Positions 44,974 through 54,112 of a stretch of 64,000 bases of DNA are shown piece by piece. The position numbers and the translations under genes are program-made. Positions within the stretch are counted from its first letter, which is position 1; the number at the start of each line of letters is the position of its first letter. The notes beneath the pieces were generated by a model. That model was not told the DNA's origin and did no database searches. It saw only the letters and a list, made by a program, of their open reading frames with translations. Source of the stretch: Mariprofundus ferrooxydans PV-1 (lineage in GTDB: Bacteria > Pseudomonadota > Zetaproteobacteria > Mariprofundales > Mariprofundaceae); assembly GCF_000153765.1 (NCBI RefSeq), contig NZ_DS022295.1, positions 1,271,849 to 1,335,848 on the forward strand, in the 5' to 3' direction.

Positions 44974-45796
44974 AAAAAGAGTATTTCTCTCATACTGCCA
45001 TGCTGACATTGAAGTAGCCTTAGACATTGAAAGAAGGCTTCGAGATGACAGCATTGAAGTTCTAAGTAGCTTTGATCTTGACCCAGGTTCAAATATTCAA
45101 ACCAACCTGAAGTACTTTGTCGAATCTAGTGACATTGTTCTATTGCTGCTATCTAAAGACTATTTCAACTCTGTTTACAGCGGGAAAGAGCTGTACGAAT
45201 TTCTCAATGAAAGTAATAAAAGGAAGGTCTCCGTCATTCCAGTCGCCATTGAAAGATGCAATATTCCTTGGCAGTTGAAAAATCTTAATACAATTAATTT
45301 ATACAACAATATCGATTCTGGAATCGAATCATTAAAGCGGCAAATCAATGTTTTAACACATGTGAGTTTTGATAATTTCTCCGCGGAGAATTTTGAGGAA
45401 TTTACGTACTTGTTGCTGAAAGAGTATGGATTTAAAAATATAAGGCGCGAATTTCATAGCTCTGACTACGGGATTGACTTTGTTGCTGAAGCCTTCACAA
45501 AAAACCCATTTGGCTTCACGCAAAAGGAAACATGGATTGTTGAAGTTAAGTTTTATAGGAACGAACGTTTTAGCATAAATACAATAAAGCAGCTATTTGA
45601 ATATAAGCGCAGTGTATTGCCTCATGATAGCAAGATGCTACTTATTACTAATAGTATTTTAACGTCCGTTGCAGAAGAGTATCTTTCTGACCTTCAGAAA
45701 CACGAGAACACCCAAATAGAGGTTATTGATGGCATAAAGCTAAAAAAACTCATCGCAAAACGGAAAAAGCTAATTAATGAGTTTTTGCCATCATGA
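44963..45796 (+). CDS. TIR domain-Mrr-like restriction nuclease fusion
   Basis: 277 residues. Residues 5-130 form a TIR domain: RVFLSYCHADIEVALDIERR, SSFDLDPGSNI, SSDIVLLLLSKDYFNSVYSG and a Glu in GKELYEF (Glu76) at the position used by NAD-cleaving TIRs. Residues 140-260 form a PD-(D/E)XK nuclease of the Mrr type: FEEFTYLLLKEYGFKNI, Asp172 in YGIDFVAE and the Glu-x-Lys pair in WIVEVKFYRN (194-196), then MLLITNSILTS. Signal-sensing or NADase TIR plus nuclease suggests an anti-phage effector. It overlaps the next gene as ATGA. Codon use is AT-rich compared with neighbours. Confidence 0.85.
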   Translation: MSNRKRVFLSYCHADIEVALDIERRLRDDSIEVLSSFDLDPGSNIQTNLKYFVESSDIVLLLLSKDYFNSVYSGKELYEFLNESNKRKVSVIPVAIERCNIPWQLKNLNTINLYNNIDSGIESLKRQINVLTHVSFDNFSAENFEEFTYLLLKEYGFKNIRREFHSSDYGIDFVAEAFTKNPFGFTQKETWIVEVKFYRNERFSINTIKQLFEYKRSVLPHDSKMLLITNSILTSVAEEYLSDLQKHENTQIEVIDGIKLKKLIAKRKKLINEFLPS

Positions 45797-46347
45797 GTCA
45801 GGTTAACGACTTTATAATGGCATTGGATAACTGCCCATTAGGGAATGCTGGTTGGGTTCAGTTCGAAGATTTATGTACGGATATTCTTTCATTTTTGTTC
45901 GTCCCGCCCTTGAGTCCACCCAATAGGCAAGCAAGAACATATTCGGGTGTTAATAGAAGAGATGCGGTCTATCCGAACAGGAATATCACCCAAAATAATA
46001 ATCCAAATTCCAGTAATTGGCATCATCTGTTTCTCGAACTAAATGCTCGAATGATATTGGTGGAGTATAAGAACTATGACAATACTGAGATCGGTCATGA
46101 AGAAGTAAACCAAACTAGGAATTACTTGACGAACCCAATGGGAAGGCTTGCACTAATGGTTTGCAGCAAGCAACCTAATGAATCAGCTCACCGTCAAAGA
46201 AATACTGTTTTTACTCAGGATGAAAAAGTTATCGTTTTCTTAGACAAGGAGCAATTGAAGGAAATGCTGGCCATGAAGGAAAGGGGGGAAGACCCCTCGG
46301 ATTTGATAATTGACTTGGTAGAAAGGTTTTACATTCAACATGAGTAA
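45793..46347 (+). CDS. Restriction-endonuclease-like partner protein
   Basis: 184 residues. The N-terminal helix WVQFEDLCTDIL (Glu25), then RRDAVYPN (Asp57) and ILVEYKNYD (Glu91, Lys93) reproduce the order E-D-ExK of restriction-fold nucleases, followed by EVNQTRNYL and ALMVCSK as the next strand and helix. I cannot name a family. It is translationally coupled to the TIR-nuclease gene, so the two proteins probably act together. The last 40 residues are charged and helical. An alternative is a nuclease-fold protein that binds rather than cuts DNA. Confidence 0.7.
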   Translation: MSQVNDFIMALDNCPLGNAGWVQFEDLCTDILSFLFVPPLSPPNRQARTYSGVNRRDAVYPNRNITQNNNPNSSNWHHLFLELNARMILVEYKNYDNTEIGHEEVNQTRNYLTNPMGRLALMVCSKQPNESAHRQRNTVFTQDEKVIVFLDKEQLKEMLAMKERGEDPSDLIIDLVERFYIQHE

Positions 46348-46352
46348 TAGTC

Positions 46353-46423
46353 AGCTAACAAGTAGCTCCACCGGACAAAATACTCGCTGCGCTCGCATTT
46401 TTCCGGTGAGCTAAGCGTTGGGC
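46353..46423 (+). other. attC: attC recombination site of the cassette
   Basis: 71 nt. R'' AGCTAAC (46353-46359), an L'' arm TAGCTCCACCGGA, a variable loop, the L' arm TCCGGTGAGCTA and R' GTTGGGC (46417-46423, matching GTTRRRY). The arms pair with one extra base on the L'' side, the unpaired base that gives attC its strand polarity. The stem continues with AAAAT/ATTTT. Only the AAC/GTT triplets pair between R'' and the R' now present, as expected when the last six bases belong to whatever follows. Confidence 0.82.
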
Positions 46424-46441
46424 GTAAAAAAGAGATGAGTC

Positions 46442-46543
46442 ATGGATGTATCTAAAGAAACAAAAAATAAAAGGGGTCAGGACTTGTTTTGCGCATTTCC
46501 ATCGGCAGATTTAATAATTCGGGCAACTGGGGTCGGATCTTGA
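46442..46543 (+). pseudogene. Remnant of a following cassette gene
   Basis: Directly after the attC, the sequence AAAAAAGAGATGAGTCATGG gives a ribosome site and an ATG at 46442 about 25 nt from the cassette junction, the usual layout of a cassette gene. The frame MDVSKETKNKRGQDLF continues for only 33 residues, and its coding character is lost where the GGGGTCAGG repeat begins. I read it as the 5' scar of a second cassette interrupted by a repeat element. Confidence 0.35.
46473..46542. repeat. Pair of GGGGTCxGGxCTTG-type direct repeats
   Basis: GGGGTCAGGACTTG (46473-46486) and GGGGTCGGATCTTG (46529-46542) differ at three positions and lie in the same orientation, 56 nt apart. I recall similar GGGGTCAGG(T/A)CTTG strings near REP-type elements and REP-associated transposases, but no transposase is present here. 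Confidence 0.4.
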
Positions 46544-46655
46544 ATATTGAATCATCATAGCCCTCCCCTCTTTGGTAAGGTTAAATGTAAACCTTCCAAT
46601 AGGTGAATGTCTATGTTTGGCCAAAAGCAGACCCATTCAAGCAATAGATTTATTT

Positions 46656-46677
46656 GGCAGGCCATGCATGGCCTGCC
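46656..46677 (-). terminator. 22-bp palindromic hairpin downstream of the DUF748 gene
   Basis: GGCAGGCCATGCATGGCCTGCC is a perfect palindrome located 28 nt past the DUF748 stop codon on its strand. It is followed on the minus strand by AAATAAATC, AT-rich but not a real T-run, so termination efficiency is uncertain. The rest of 46544-46655 holds nothing I recognise. Confidence 0.5.
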
Positions 46678-46704
46678 CGGAGGCATCGGATTCATCAGCT
46701 CTAC

Positions 46705-49350
46705 CTAGTCGAGCAACAACTCAACTCTGGGTTTAGCCTTCTTTTTTTCTGCATCAATCTGCGGGCGGCAGCCGAATAGCTGATCTGCTTTCACACCATG
46801 TGAGGCAATAGCCTCCTGCACATGATTCGAGCGCGCTGTCGCCAGCTCCAGAAGCTGTTGATCACTCATGGCAGATGCAGGCGCCTGAGCCTGATCCGCC
46901 GCTACCGCCACGCCTTCGCCGGAGGTGGCAACGCCGCAAATCTGCAAACGCAACCCCTTCTCCTTCATCAACCCGGCAATCTTGCCGGCATATTCGGCCA
47001 TCGGGGCAGTGAGGGCACTGCTGCGTGGCTCAAATATAATCGGCGTCAATCTGGGCTTGGCCGCATCACTAATCATACCGCTGGCCAGATTGGCCGCGAG
47101 GACAATGCTGCCGTAAGGCTGCAGAACCAGTGCAGCGTAAGTCATCGCGCCGGATGAGAGTGAGGAGAGCAGTGCCTTGTTGATAATATCATGGATATTG
47201 ATATTCGGATCAGTCAGCAGCCCCTTGACCGGCACATCCAGCGCAATATCCCCGCGCCCGTCACGCAGCATATCCAGCGACATACCAAGCGGCATCGTCA
47301 AACCCTGCGTCGCCGTACCCTGCTGCGCGGAGTCCCCCAGCGTCAGACCGCGTAACATCAACTTGTTGGCCGAATCGATATGCCCGTCGGCAATGCTCAC
47401 CGTACTGTCGAGATCCAGTTGGCCTGTACGGATAGATTTGCCAAAATCCGGTTCAATATATCCGGAGAGCTCCGGCATTTTAAAGCGTTTCAGGCTGACT
47501 TTGAGCTGTGTCGCAGGTGAAGGTCCCGGCCGCACCTCTCCTGTCACAACCAACTGCCCCGCCTCGCCCAGCTTCAACCGCATATCGAGTGACCCCTTAC
47601 GTTTACCGGAGAGATCAAGCGGCGCCAGACGCATCTTTTCAACCACCATACGGGTGTCAAATGCCGGCAACACACTGGCATCGCGCATCTCCGCCCGACT
47701 ACCTTTTGCCACAATCAGCTCATCAACAAGCAGCTGGCTGGCAGACTGATGCGGGTCGCTTGCAGCAACCTTATGACTCGCACCCTTCGGTTCTTTTTCC
47801 GGAGCGTTACCGGCGGACAGCTTATCAAGGACTGCAATCTTTCCATCCTTCTGCCGCTCGATATGCAGATCCAGGCCGGCAAACTGCAATCGCTTCACAT
47901 GATAGCTGTCAGCCTTCATTGCCGCCTGCGTCACCTTCACACTGCCGATACGTCCCATGGCATGTCCGCCCACCGCCGGTAACGTCCAGCCGTTCACCAG
48001 CAACTGGTCGAAACCGCCGCTCTCTACCCCCGTCATGTGCAACTTGTTCAACTTAATCTCATCCACAGCGACAAGCTTCACGATATTATTGCGCGCACTC
48101 CGTCGGGAATCTGTAGCGGAGACAGACGGACGCTCCAGTTGCAATTTACTCAAAGCAAGCGATGCCAGCTGCACCTGCTGTTTGGCATCCACAGCGACAG
48201 ATTTGAGCAGTAACTGCTCCAGTTTCATCTGATCCCCGTTACCCGGCAGGTTATTCGCCCGCACACCGCCCGCCTCCAGCTGCGCCATCGCTATCGCGCC
48301 GGTCGGGTCGACTGTAATCTGCTGCGCCTTTACCCTGTCCACAGAAACATTCGCTGAGCTTTTATTCATATCGGGAGCCGTCACTGAATCCAGTGACAGG
48401 GATGCCACCGACACCTTACCGTTTGCCACTACATGAACGTTCTGCAACTTCACCGCTTTCGCACCCATGGCACCGTTGCCGGTCAGGGCGTCAGTGACCT
48501 TCGGCGCAACCAGATCCACCATGCCGGCCGTAACCTTGCCATCCATATGCACACCCAGATCACGTATATCAACGGACTCCAGCGACGCCAGCTGCACGCC
48601 ATCCATATCCTTGAGTGACACACGACCCAGACCAACCCGTAACGTTCCGGTCCTCAAACCGGTCAACAGATCCTGGTTGCCCGCGTCCAACCTGATATCG
48701 CCGTCGGTCTCCAGTGTCGTATATGCCAGATTGTAGCCTGCGATTATCAAATCAACCGGCCCGGTCTGGAAGCGCAGGCTCATGCCATGCCGACCTGATG
48801 CATCCGCCCCCCGCAGGTGAAGTGTCAGCAGCTGAATCGGCAGCGACAGCGACAGCGGCTTGTCTGACAAACGGCCTTCAAGGTGCAGGTTGATATCACT
48901 GAACTGCACATCGGCAGGCGCCACCTGCCAGTCAGATGACCCAGCATCCGCCTCGGGCGTCGCCTCTCCGGCTGTATCATCCAGCCGGATACTGCCAAAC
49001 TGCCATACGCCGTGTGCATCCTGCTGCACCCGCAGGTCCCCTCCGTGGAGATGCAACGAATGAATCAACACTTTCCGCTTGAGCAGCGGCAACCAGTCCA
49101 CCTTCACACTCAAGCGACGCACATGCATGCCTTTACCGGCATTCAAACCCACCAGCACAAATGAGCCGGTAAAGGGGTTGAAATCTATATCCTCAACCTG
49201 GGCCTGCACGGCGCCGTGATCCCGTAACCAGTGCTGCGCCCCCACACGGAGCACTTCCGGCAACAACGATAACAATATGACGCTCAACAGCAGCAGTGAG
49301 CATACCCATATTAACCAGCGGTAGCGCTGTGCCTTCGGCGTATCAGACAT
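46705..49350 (-). CDS. DUF748/AsmA-like envelope protein
   Basis: 881 residues: an N-terminal membrane helix (LIWVCSLLLLSVILLSLLP), then a very long periplasmic beta-rich region of the AsmA/DUF748 type (VEDIDFNPFTGSFVLVGL, LTLHLRGADASGR, LDVPVKGLLTDPNINIHDI), ending in an OmpA-like segment (IIFEPRSSALTAPMAEYAGKI, LATARSNHVQEAIASHGV). Such proteins are thought to help move lipids between membranes. The middle contains many imperfect VxxVxLxSLxLxxxxAP-type repeats. Divergent from pilU. Confidence 0.88.
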   Translation of the reverse strand: MSDTPKAQRYRWLIWVCSLLLLSVILLSLLPEVLRVGAQHWLRDHGAVQAQVEDIDFNPFTGSFVLVGLNAGKGMHVRRLSVKVDWLPLLKRKVLIHSLHLHGGDLRVQQDAHGVWQFGSIRLDDTAGEATPEADAGSSDWQVAPADVQFSDINLHLEGRLSDKPLSLSLPIQLLTLHLRGADASGRHGMSLRFQTGPVDLIIAGYNLAYTTLETDGDIRLDAGNQDLLTGLRTGTLRVGLGRVSLKDMDGVQLASLESVDIRDLGVHMDGKVTAGMVDLVAPKVTDALTGNGAMGAKAVKLQNVHVVANGKVSVASLSLDSVTAPDMNKSSANVSVDRVKAQQITVDPTGAIAMAQLEAGGVRANNLPGNGDQMKLEQLLLKSVAVDAKQQVQLASLALSKLQLERPSVSATDSRRSARNNIVKLVAVDEIKLNKLHMTGVESGGFDQLLVNGWTLPAVGGHAMGRIGSVKVTQAAMKADSYHVKRLQFAGLDLHIERQKDGKIAVLDKLSAGNAPEKEPKGASHKVAASDPHQSASQLLVDELIVAKGSRAEMRDASVLPAFDTRMVVEKMRLAPLDLSGKRKGSLDMRLKLGEAGQLVVTGEVRPGPSPATQLKVSLKRFKMPELSGYIEPDFGKSIRTGQLDLDSTVSIADGHIDSANKLMLRGLTLGDSAQQGTATQGLTMPLGMSLDMLRDGRGDIALDVPVKGLLTDPNINIHDIINKALLSSLSSGAMTYAALVLQPYGSIVLAANLASGMISDAAKPRLTPIIFEPRSSALTAPMAEYAGKIAGLMKEKGLRLQICGVATSGEGVAVAADQAQAPASAMSDQQLLELATARSNHVQEAIASHGVKADQLFGCRPQIDAEKKKAKPRVELLLD

Positions 49351-49559
49351 ATCCGGTTCTCCTTGCTTGTATCTGACCCACTCTCCATGCTGTCGCAGAT
49401 GGCAAAACGTGTAAAGATTTCACCCCGGATCATGCGTGTCGAAAACAGCGTGTCTGGCACCTGTCTTGCTCCCGCTTTTCCAGAGAAAGTATCGCAATGC
49501 CATTTCAAACTGCTCAGTCGGAGGATATACTTCATGACAGCACAACGAACGGAGATCAT

Positions 49560-50714
49560 ATGACTGACCAACTTTCCATCCGGAAACTGCTCGCTGTAAT
49601 GGTCGAGCAGGATGCATCCGACCTCTACCTGATGGCCGGAGCGCCTCCGGGCTATCGCATCAGCGGCAACATCCGTCGCCTTGGTGATACGGAACTCACG
49701 CCGGGCATGGTCGAAAAACTGGCCAGTGAGCTGATGAGCGAAAAGCAGAAGGCTGACTTTGCCGATGACATGGAGATGAACCTCTCCACCGCCATCCCCG
49801 GTATGGGACGCTTCCGCGTCAACATTTACCGTCAGCGTGGCAGTGTCGGCATGGTCATTCGCCAGATCACAACCGACATCCCGACTATCGACCAGCTCGG
49901 ACTGCCTCAAATCTTCAAAGAGATCGTGATGAGCAAACGCGGACTGGTGCTGATGGTCGGAGCAACCGGTTCCGGAAAATCATCATCACTGGCAGCCATG
50001 ATCGATCACCGCAACAGTAATCAGGCCGGTCATATCATCACCATCGAAGACCCGATCGAGTTCATGCACGTTCACAAAAAATGTTTTGTCACACAAAGAG
50101 AGGTGGGATCGGATACCATCTCCTTCCAGAAAGCACTGAAAAACACGTTGCGGCAGGCTCCCGATGTAATTCTGCTCGGTGAAATCCGCGAACACGATAC
50201 CATGGAGCATGCCATCGCCTTTGCCGAGACCGGCCACCTGGCCATGTCCACCCTGCATGCCAACAATGCCAATCAGGCTCTCGAACGCATCCTCAATTTT
50301 TTCCCTAAGGAGCAACATGAGCAGATCAGCATGAATCTCTCCATGAATCTGCGCGCCATCCTGTCGCAACGACTGGTCAAAACCGTTGATGGCAAACGTG
50401 TTGCCGCCATTGAAATTCTGATCAATACACCGCGCATTGCCGATCTGATCCTCAAAGGCTCTATTGATGAGATCAAGTCCACGATGGCAGCAGGTGAACA
50501 ACAGGGCATGCAGACCTTTGATCAGGCTCTGTTGAAACTGTGGAAGGCCGGAACGATTAGTGAAGTGGAGGCGCTACGCAATGCCGATTCAGCCAATAAC
50601 CTGCGCCTGCAGATGAAGATGGACAAAATCGGGGCGGGCGACGGCGCTGTGGAAAGCATGCTGGATAAAAAATCCGACGATGAAGAGGACGGCGGCTTTA
50701 AACTATCCATCTGA
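49560..50714 (+). CDS. pilU: Type IV pilus retraction ATPase, PilU-like
   Basis: 384 residues. Walker A GATGSGKSSSLAAMIDHRNS, Asp box IITIEDPIEF, Walker B VILLGEIREHDTMEHAIA, His box STLHANNANQALERILNFF. The AMIDHRN, HAIAFAETGHL and NFFPKEQ stretches and the acidic C-terminal extension favour PilU over PilT. PilU assists PilT in retracting pili. The ATG at 49560 follows CGGAG. It fits with the FimV-like and PilB-like genes at 3393-7645, although the loci are far apart. Confidence 0.93.
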   Translation: MTDQLSIRKLLAVMVEQDASDLYLMAGAPPGYRISGNIRRLGDTELTPGMVEKLASELMSEKQKADFADDMEMNLSTAIPGMGRFRVNIYRQRGSVGMVIRQITTDIPTIDQLGLPQIFKEIVMSKRGLVLMVGATGSGKSSSLAAMIDHRNSNQAGHIITIEDPIEFMHVHKKCFVTQREVGSDTISFQKALKNTLRQAPDVILLGEIREHDTMEHAIAFAETGHLAMSTLHANNANQALERILNFFPKEQHEQISMNLSMNLRAILSQRLVKTVDGKRVAAIEILINTPRIADLILKGSIDEIKSTMAAGEQQGMQTFDQALLKLWKAGTISEVEALRNADSANNLRLQMKMDKIGAGDGAVESMLDKKSDDEEDGGFKLSI

Positions 50715-50726
50715 AACTGCCGGGAA

Positions 50727-50745
50727 GCGCTGGTTCATTCAGCGC
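50727..50745. terminator. Hairpin between convergent pilU and tsaE
   Basis: GCGCTG (50727-50732) and CAGCGC (50740-50745) form a 6-bp stem around a 7-nt loop, 12 nt after the pilU stop. Neither strand has a T-run beyond it, so it is at best a weak terminator. Confidence 0.3.
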
Positions 50746-50823
50746 AGAGAAAAGATACGACATTGCAGGGAAAACATATAACTGCTGCCATCTTACTGAT
50801 GACACACCGGTTACGGCCCACCC

Positions 50824-51264
50824 TCACCTGCTGATTTCAATCAAACGGGCATCGGGATCGTCATCCACGCAACGTAGCTCCACCGTGACCGCCGTCTCCG
50901 GCAGCAGGCCTCGCGCACGCTCCGGCCATTCAATCAGACAGATCCATGGCGGCCGGAAATAGTCACGTACGCCCAGCAGGTCAATCTCTTCGGCATCATC
51001 GAGTCGATACCAGTCCATATGAGCAATCCTGCAGTGGCTGCCGTCATACTCCTGAATAATCGCAAATGTAGGACTCGGCAAAGCCGCATCGGTGACGCCC
51101 AGCGCCCGCATCACGGCGCGCGAAAACACGCTTTTACCCGCGCCCAGCTCGCCGTGCAAAGCTACGACATCACCCGGTTTCAGACTCTCGGCAAAGCGAC
51201 CGGCTACAGCAGCCGTATCGGACTCCTGAACAGTACGAAACTGCAATGAATTATCGGTTGGCAA
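50824..51264 (-). CDS. tsaE: tRNA t6A biosynthesis ATPase TsaE
   Basis: 146 residues. The P-loop GELGAGKSVFSRAVMRALG, SPTFAIIQEY, HMDWYRL and LIEWPERA are all TsaE hallmarks. It works with TsaB/C/D to place threonylcarbamoyl on A37 of ANN-reading tRNAs. There is no ATG; a TTG at 51264 inside the end of the CBS gene gives a 14-nt overlap, and a TTG at 51249 is another possibility. Confidence 0.93.
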   Translation of the reverse strand: MPTDNSLQFRTVQESDTAAVAGRFAESLKPGDVVALHGELGAGKSVFSRAVMRALGVTDAALPSPTFAIIQEYDGSHCRIAHMDWYRLDDAEEIDLLGVRDYFRPPWICLIEWPERARGLLPETAVTVELRCVDDDPDARLIEISR

Positions 51265-51715
51265 CCAGCGCCTTGATCACATCGTGCTTGCCGATCAGGC
51301 CGATCACAACATCGCCATCAAGGACCGGCAGGTGATGCACACTGTTGTCACCCATAATCGAGGCAATTTCACTAAGCTCCGTATCCGGCCCGACGGTTCT
51401 GACACCGTCACTCGCCAACTCCCCGGCAGTCACCGCCTGCAAACGGGCCAGTTCGCTCTCGAATTTCGCCTCTCCCATCGGGATCACCATATCAAACAGC
51501 GCTACAGCCGTTGGCACATGCAGGTTTTTCTGCTGGTCAATCAGGTCGGTTTCGGTCACCACACCGAGCAGGCGCTTGTCTTCATCCACCACCAGCAACC
51601 CGGTAATATCTTCCTCACTGAAACGGCGTGCCACTTCGCGAATAGTGGCGTCAGGCTTACAGAACGGCGGCTCGGCATTCATAATATCGCGCGCAAAGAC
51701 TTTGGTGTATGACAT
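51251..51715 (-). CDS. Tandem CBS-domain protein
   Basis: 154 residues made almost entirely of two CBS domains: ARDIMNAEPPFCKPDATIREV with LLVVDEDKRLLGVVTETDLI, then VRTVGPDTELSEIASIM with HLPVLDGDVVIGLIGKHDVI. Such stand-alone pairs bind adenine nucleotides and act as energy sensors for a partner protein, which is not evident here. The start at 51715 follows AGGAGGGAAC. Overlaps tsaE. Confidence 0.9.
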   Translation of the reverse strand: MSYTKVFARDIMNAEPPFCKPDATIREVARRFSEEDITGLLVVDEDKRLLGVVTETDLIDQQKNLHVPTAVALFDMVIPMGEAKFESELARLQAVTAGELASDGVRTVGPDTELSEIASIMGDNSVHHLPVLDGDVVIGLIGKHDVIKALVANR

Positions 51716-51800
51716 TGTTCCCTCCTGCATCTCATGCACAGTCTAATCAGAACACGGATGAATTAAAGCCCCCGCTCATTCAGCTCCGATCAGCGGAATA

Positions 51801-53899
<2,099 letters not shown>

Positions 53900-54040
53900 T
53901 TGCACACGGCATCTGAGGATCAGGCCACACAGAGCAATGAACATCAGCAGACGAAACAGTGTACAAAAAACGAGAATGAGGGATATATTTTCGTACCCGG
54001 CATGAAAAGGGAAGACGGGCGATTTCTGATACCGGAATAA
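53900..54040 (+). CDS. 46-residue hydrophilic protein, unknown
   Basis: A TTG start at 53900 sits 5 nt after GGGGGGAA, and the frame runs for 46 residues: MHTASEDQATQSNEHQQTK, then QCTKNENEGYIFVPGMKRED and GRFLIPE. A strong intrinsic terminator begins 13 nt after the TAA, and an AT-rich promoter-like segment lies upstream, so this looks like a complete small transcription unit. The N-terminal half is polar and probably disordered; the C-terminal half is compact. I do not recognise a family. Confidence 0.55.
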   Translation: MHTASEDQATQSNEHQQTKQCTKNENEGYIFVPGMKREDGRFLIPE

Positions 54041-54052
54041 ATGATCTCAACA

Positions 54053-54081
54053 GGGGCTCTTTCAGAGCCCCCTGTTTTTTT
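54053..54081 (+). terminator. Intrinsic terminator of the small gene
   Basis: GGGGCTCT (54053-54060) pairs with AGAGCCCC (54064-54071) around a 3-nt loop, followed by CTGTTTTTTTTC. It is oriented for the plus strand; the T-run is absent on the other side, so it does not serve pabB, which converges here. Confidence 0.9.
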
Positions 54082-54112
54082 CACCTGCAGGAAGAGCCGT
54101 TACAACAGGGCC

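Larger units (their letters stand above)
44927..46417 (+). mobile_element. Single integron gene cassette with a TIR/nuclease gene pair
   Basis: The unit starts with TTAGCT directly after G44926 and ends at G46417 of an attC-like site. In a true cassette the R'' box is complementary to G plus the first six bases of the same cassette, because both meet in the excised circle. Here R'' is AGCTAAC and the left boundary reads GTTAGCT, an exact match. The two genes fill the cassette, point the same way, and are separated from the attC by 5 nt. Base composition is clearly more AT-rich than the flanks. There is no intI gene in the window, and the left boundary (AATATG/TTAGCT) looks like a secondary site. 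Confidence 0.8.
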
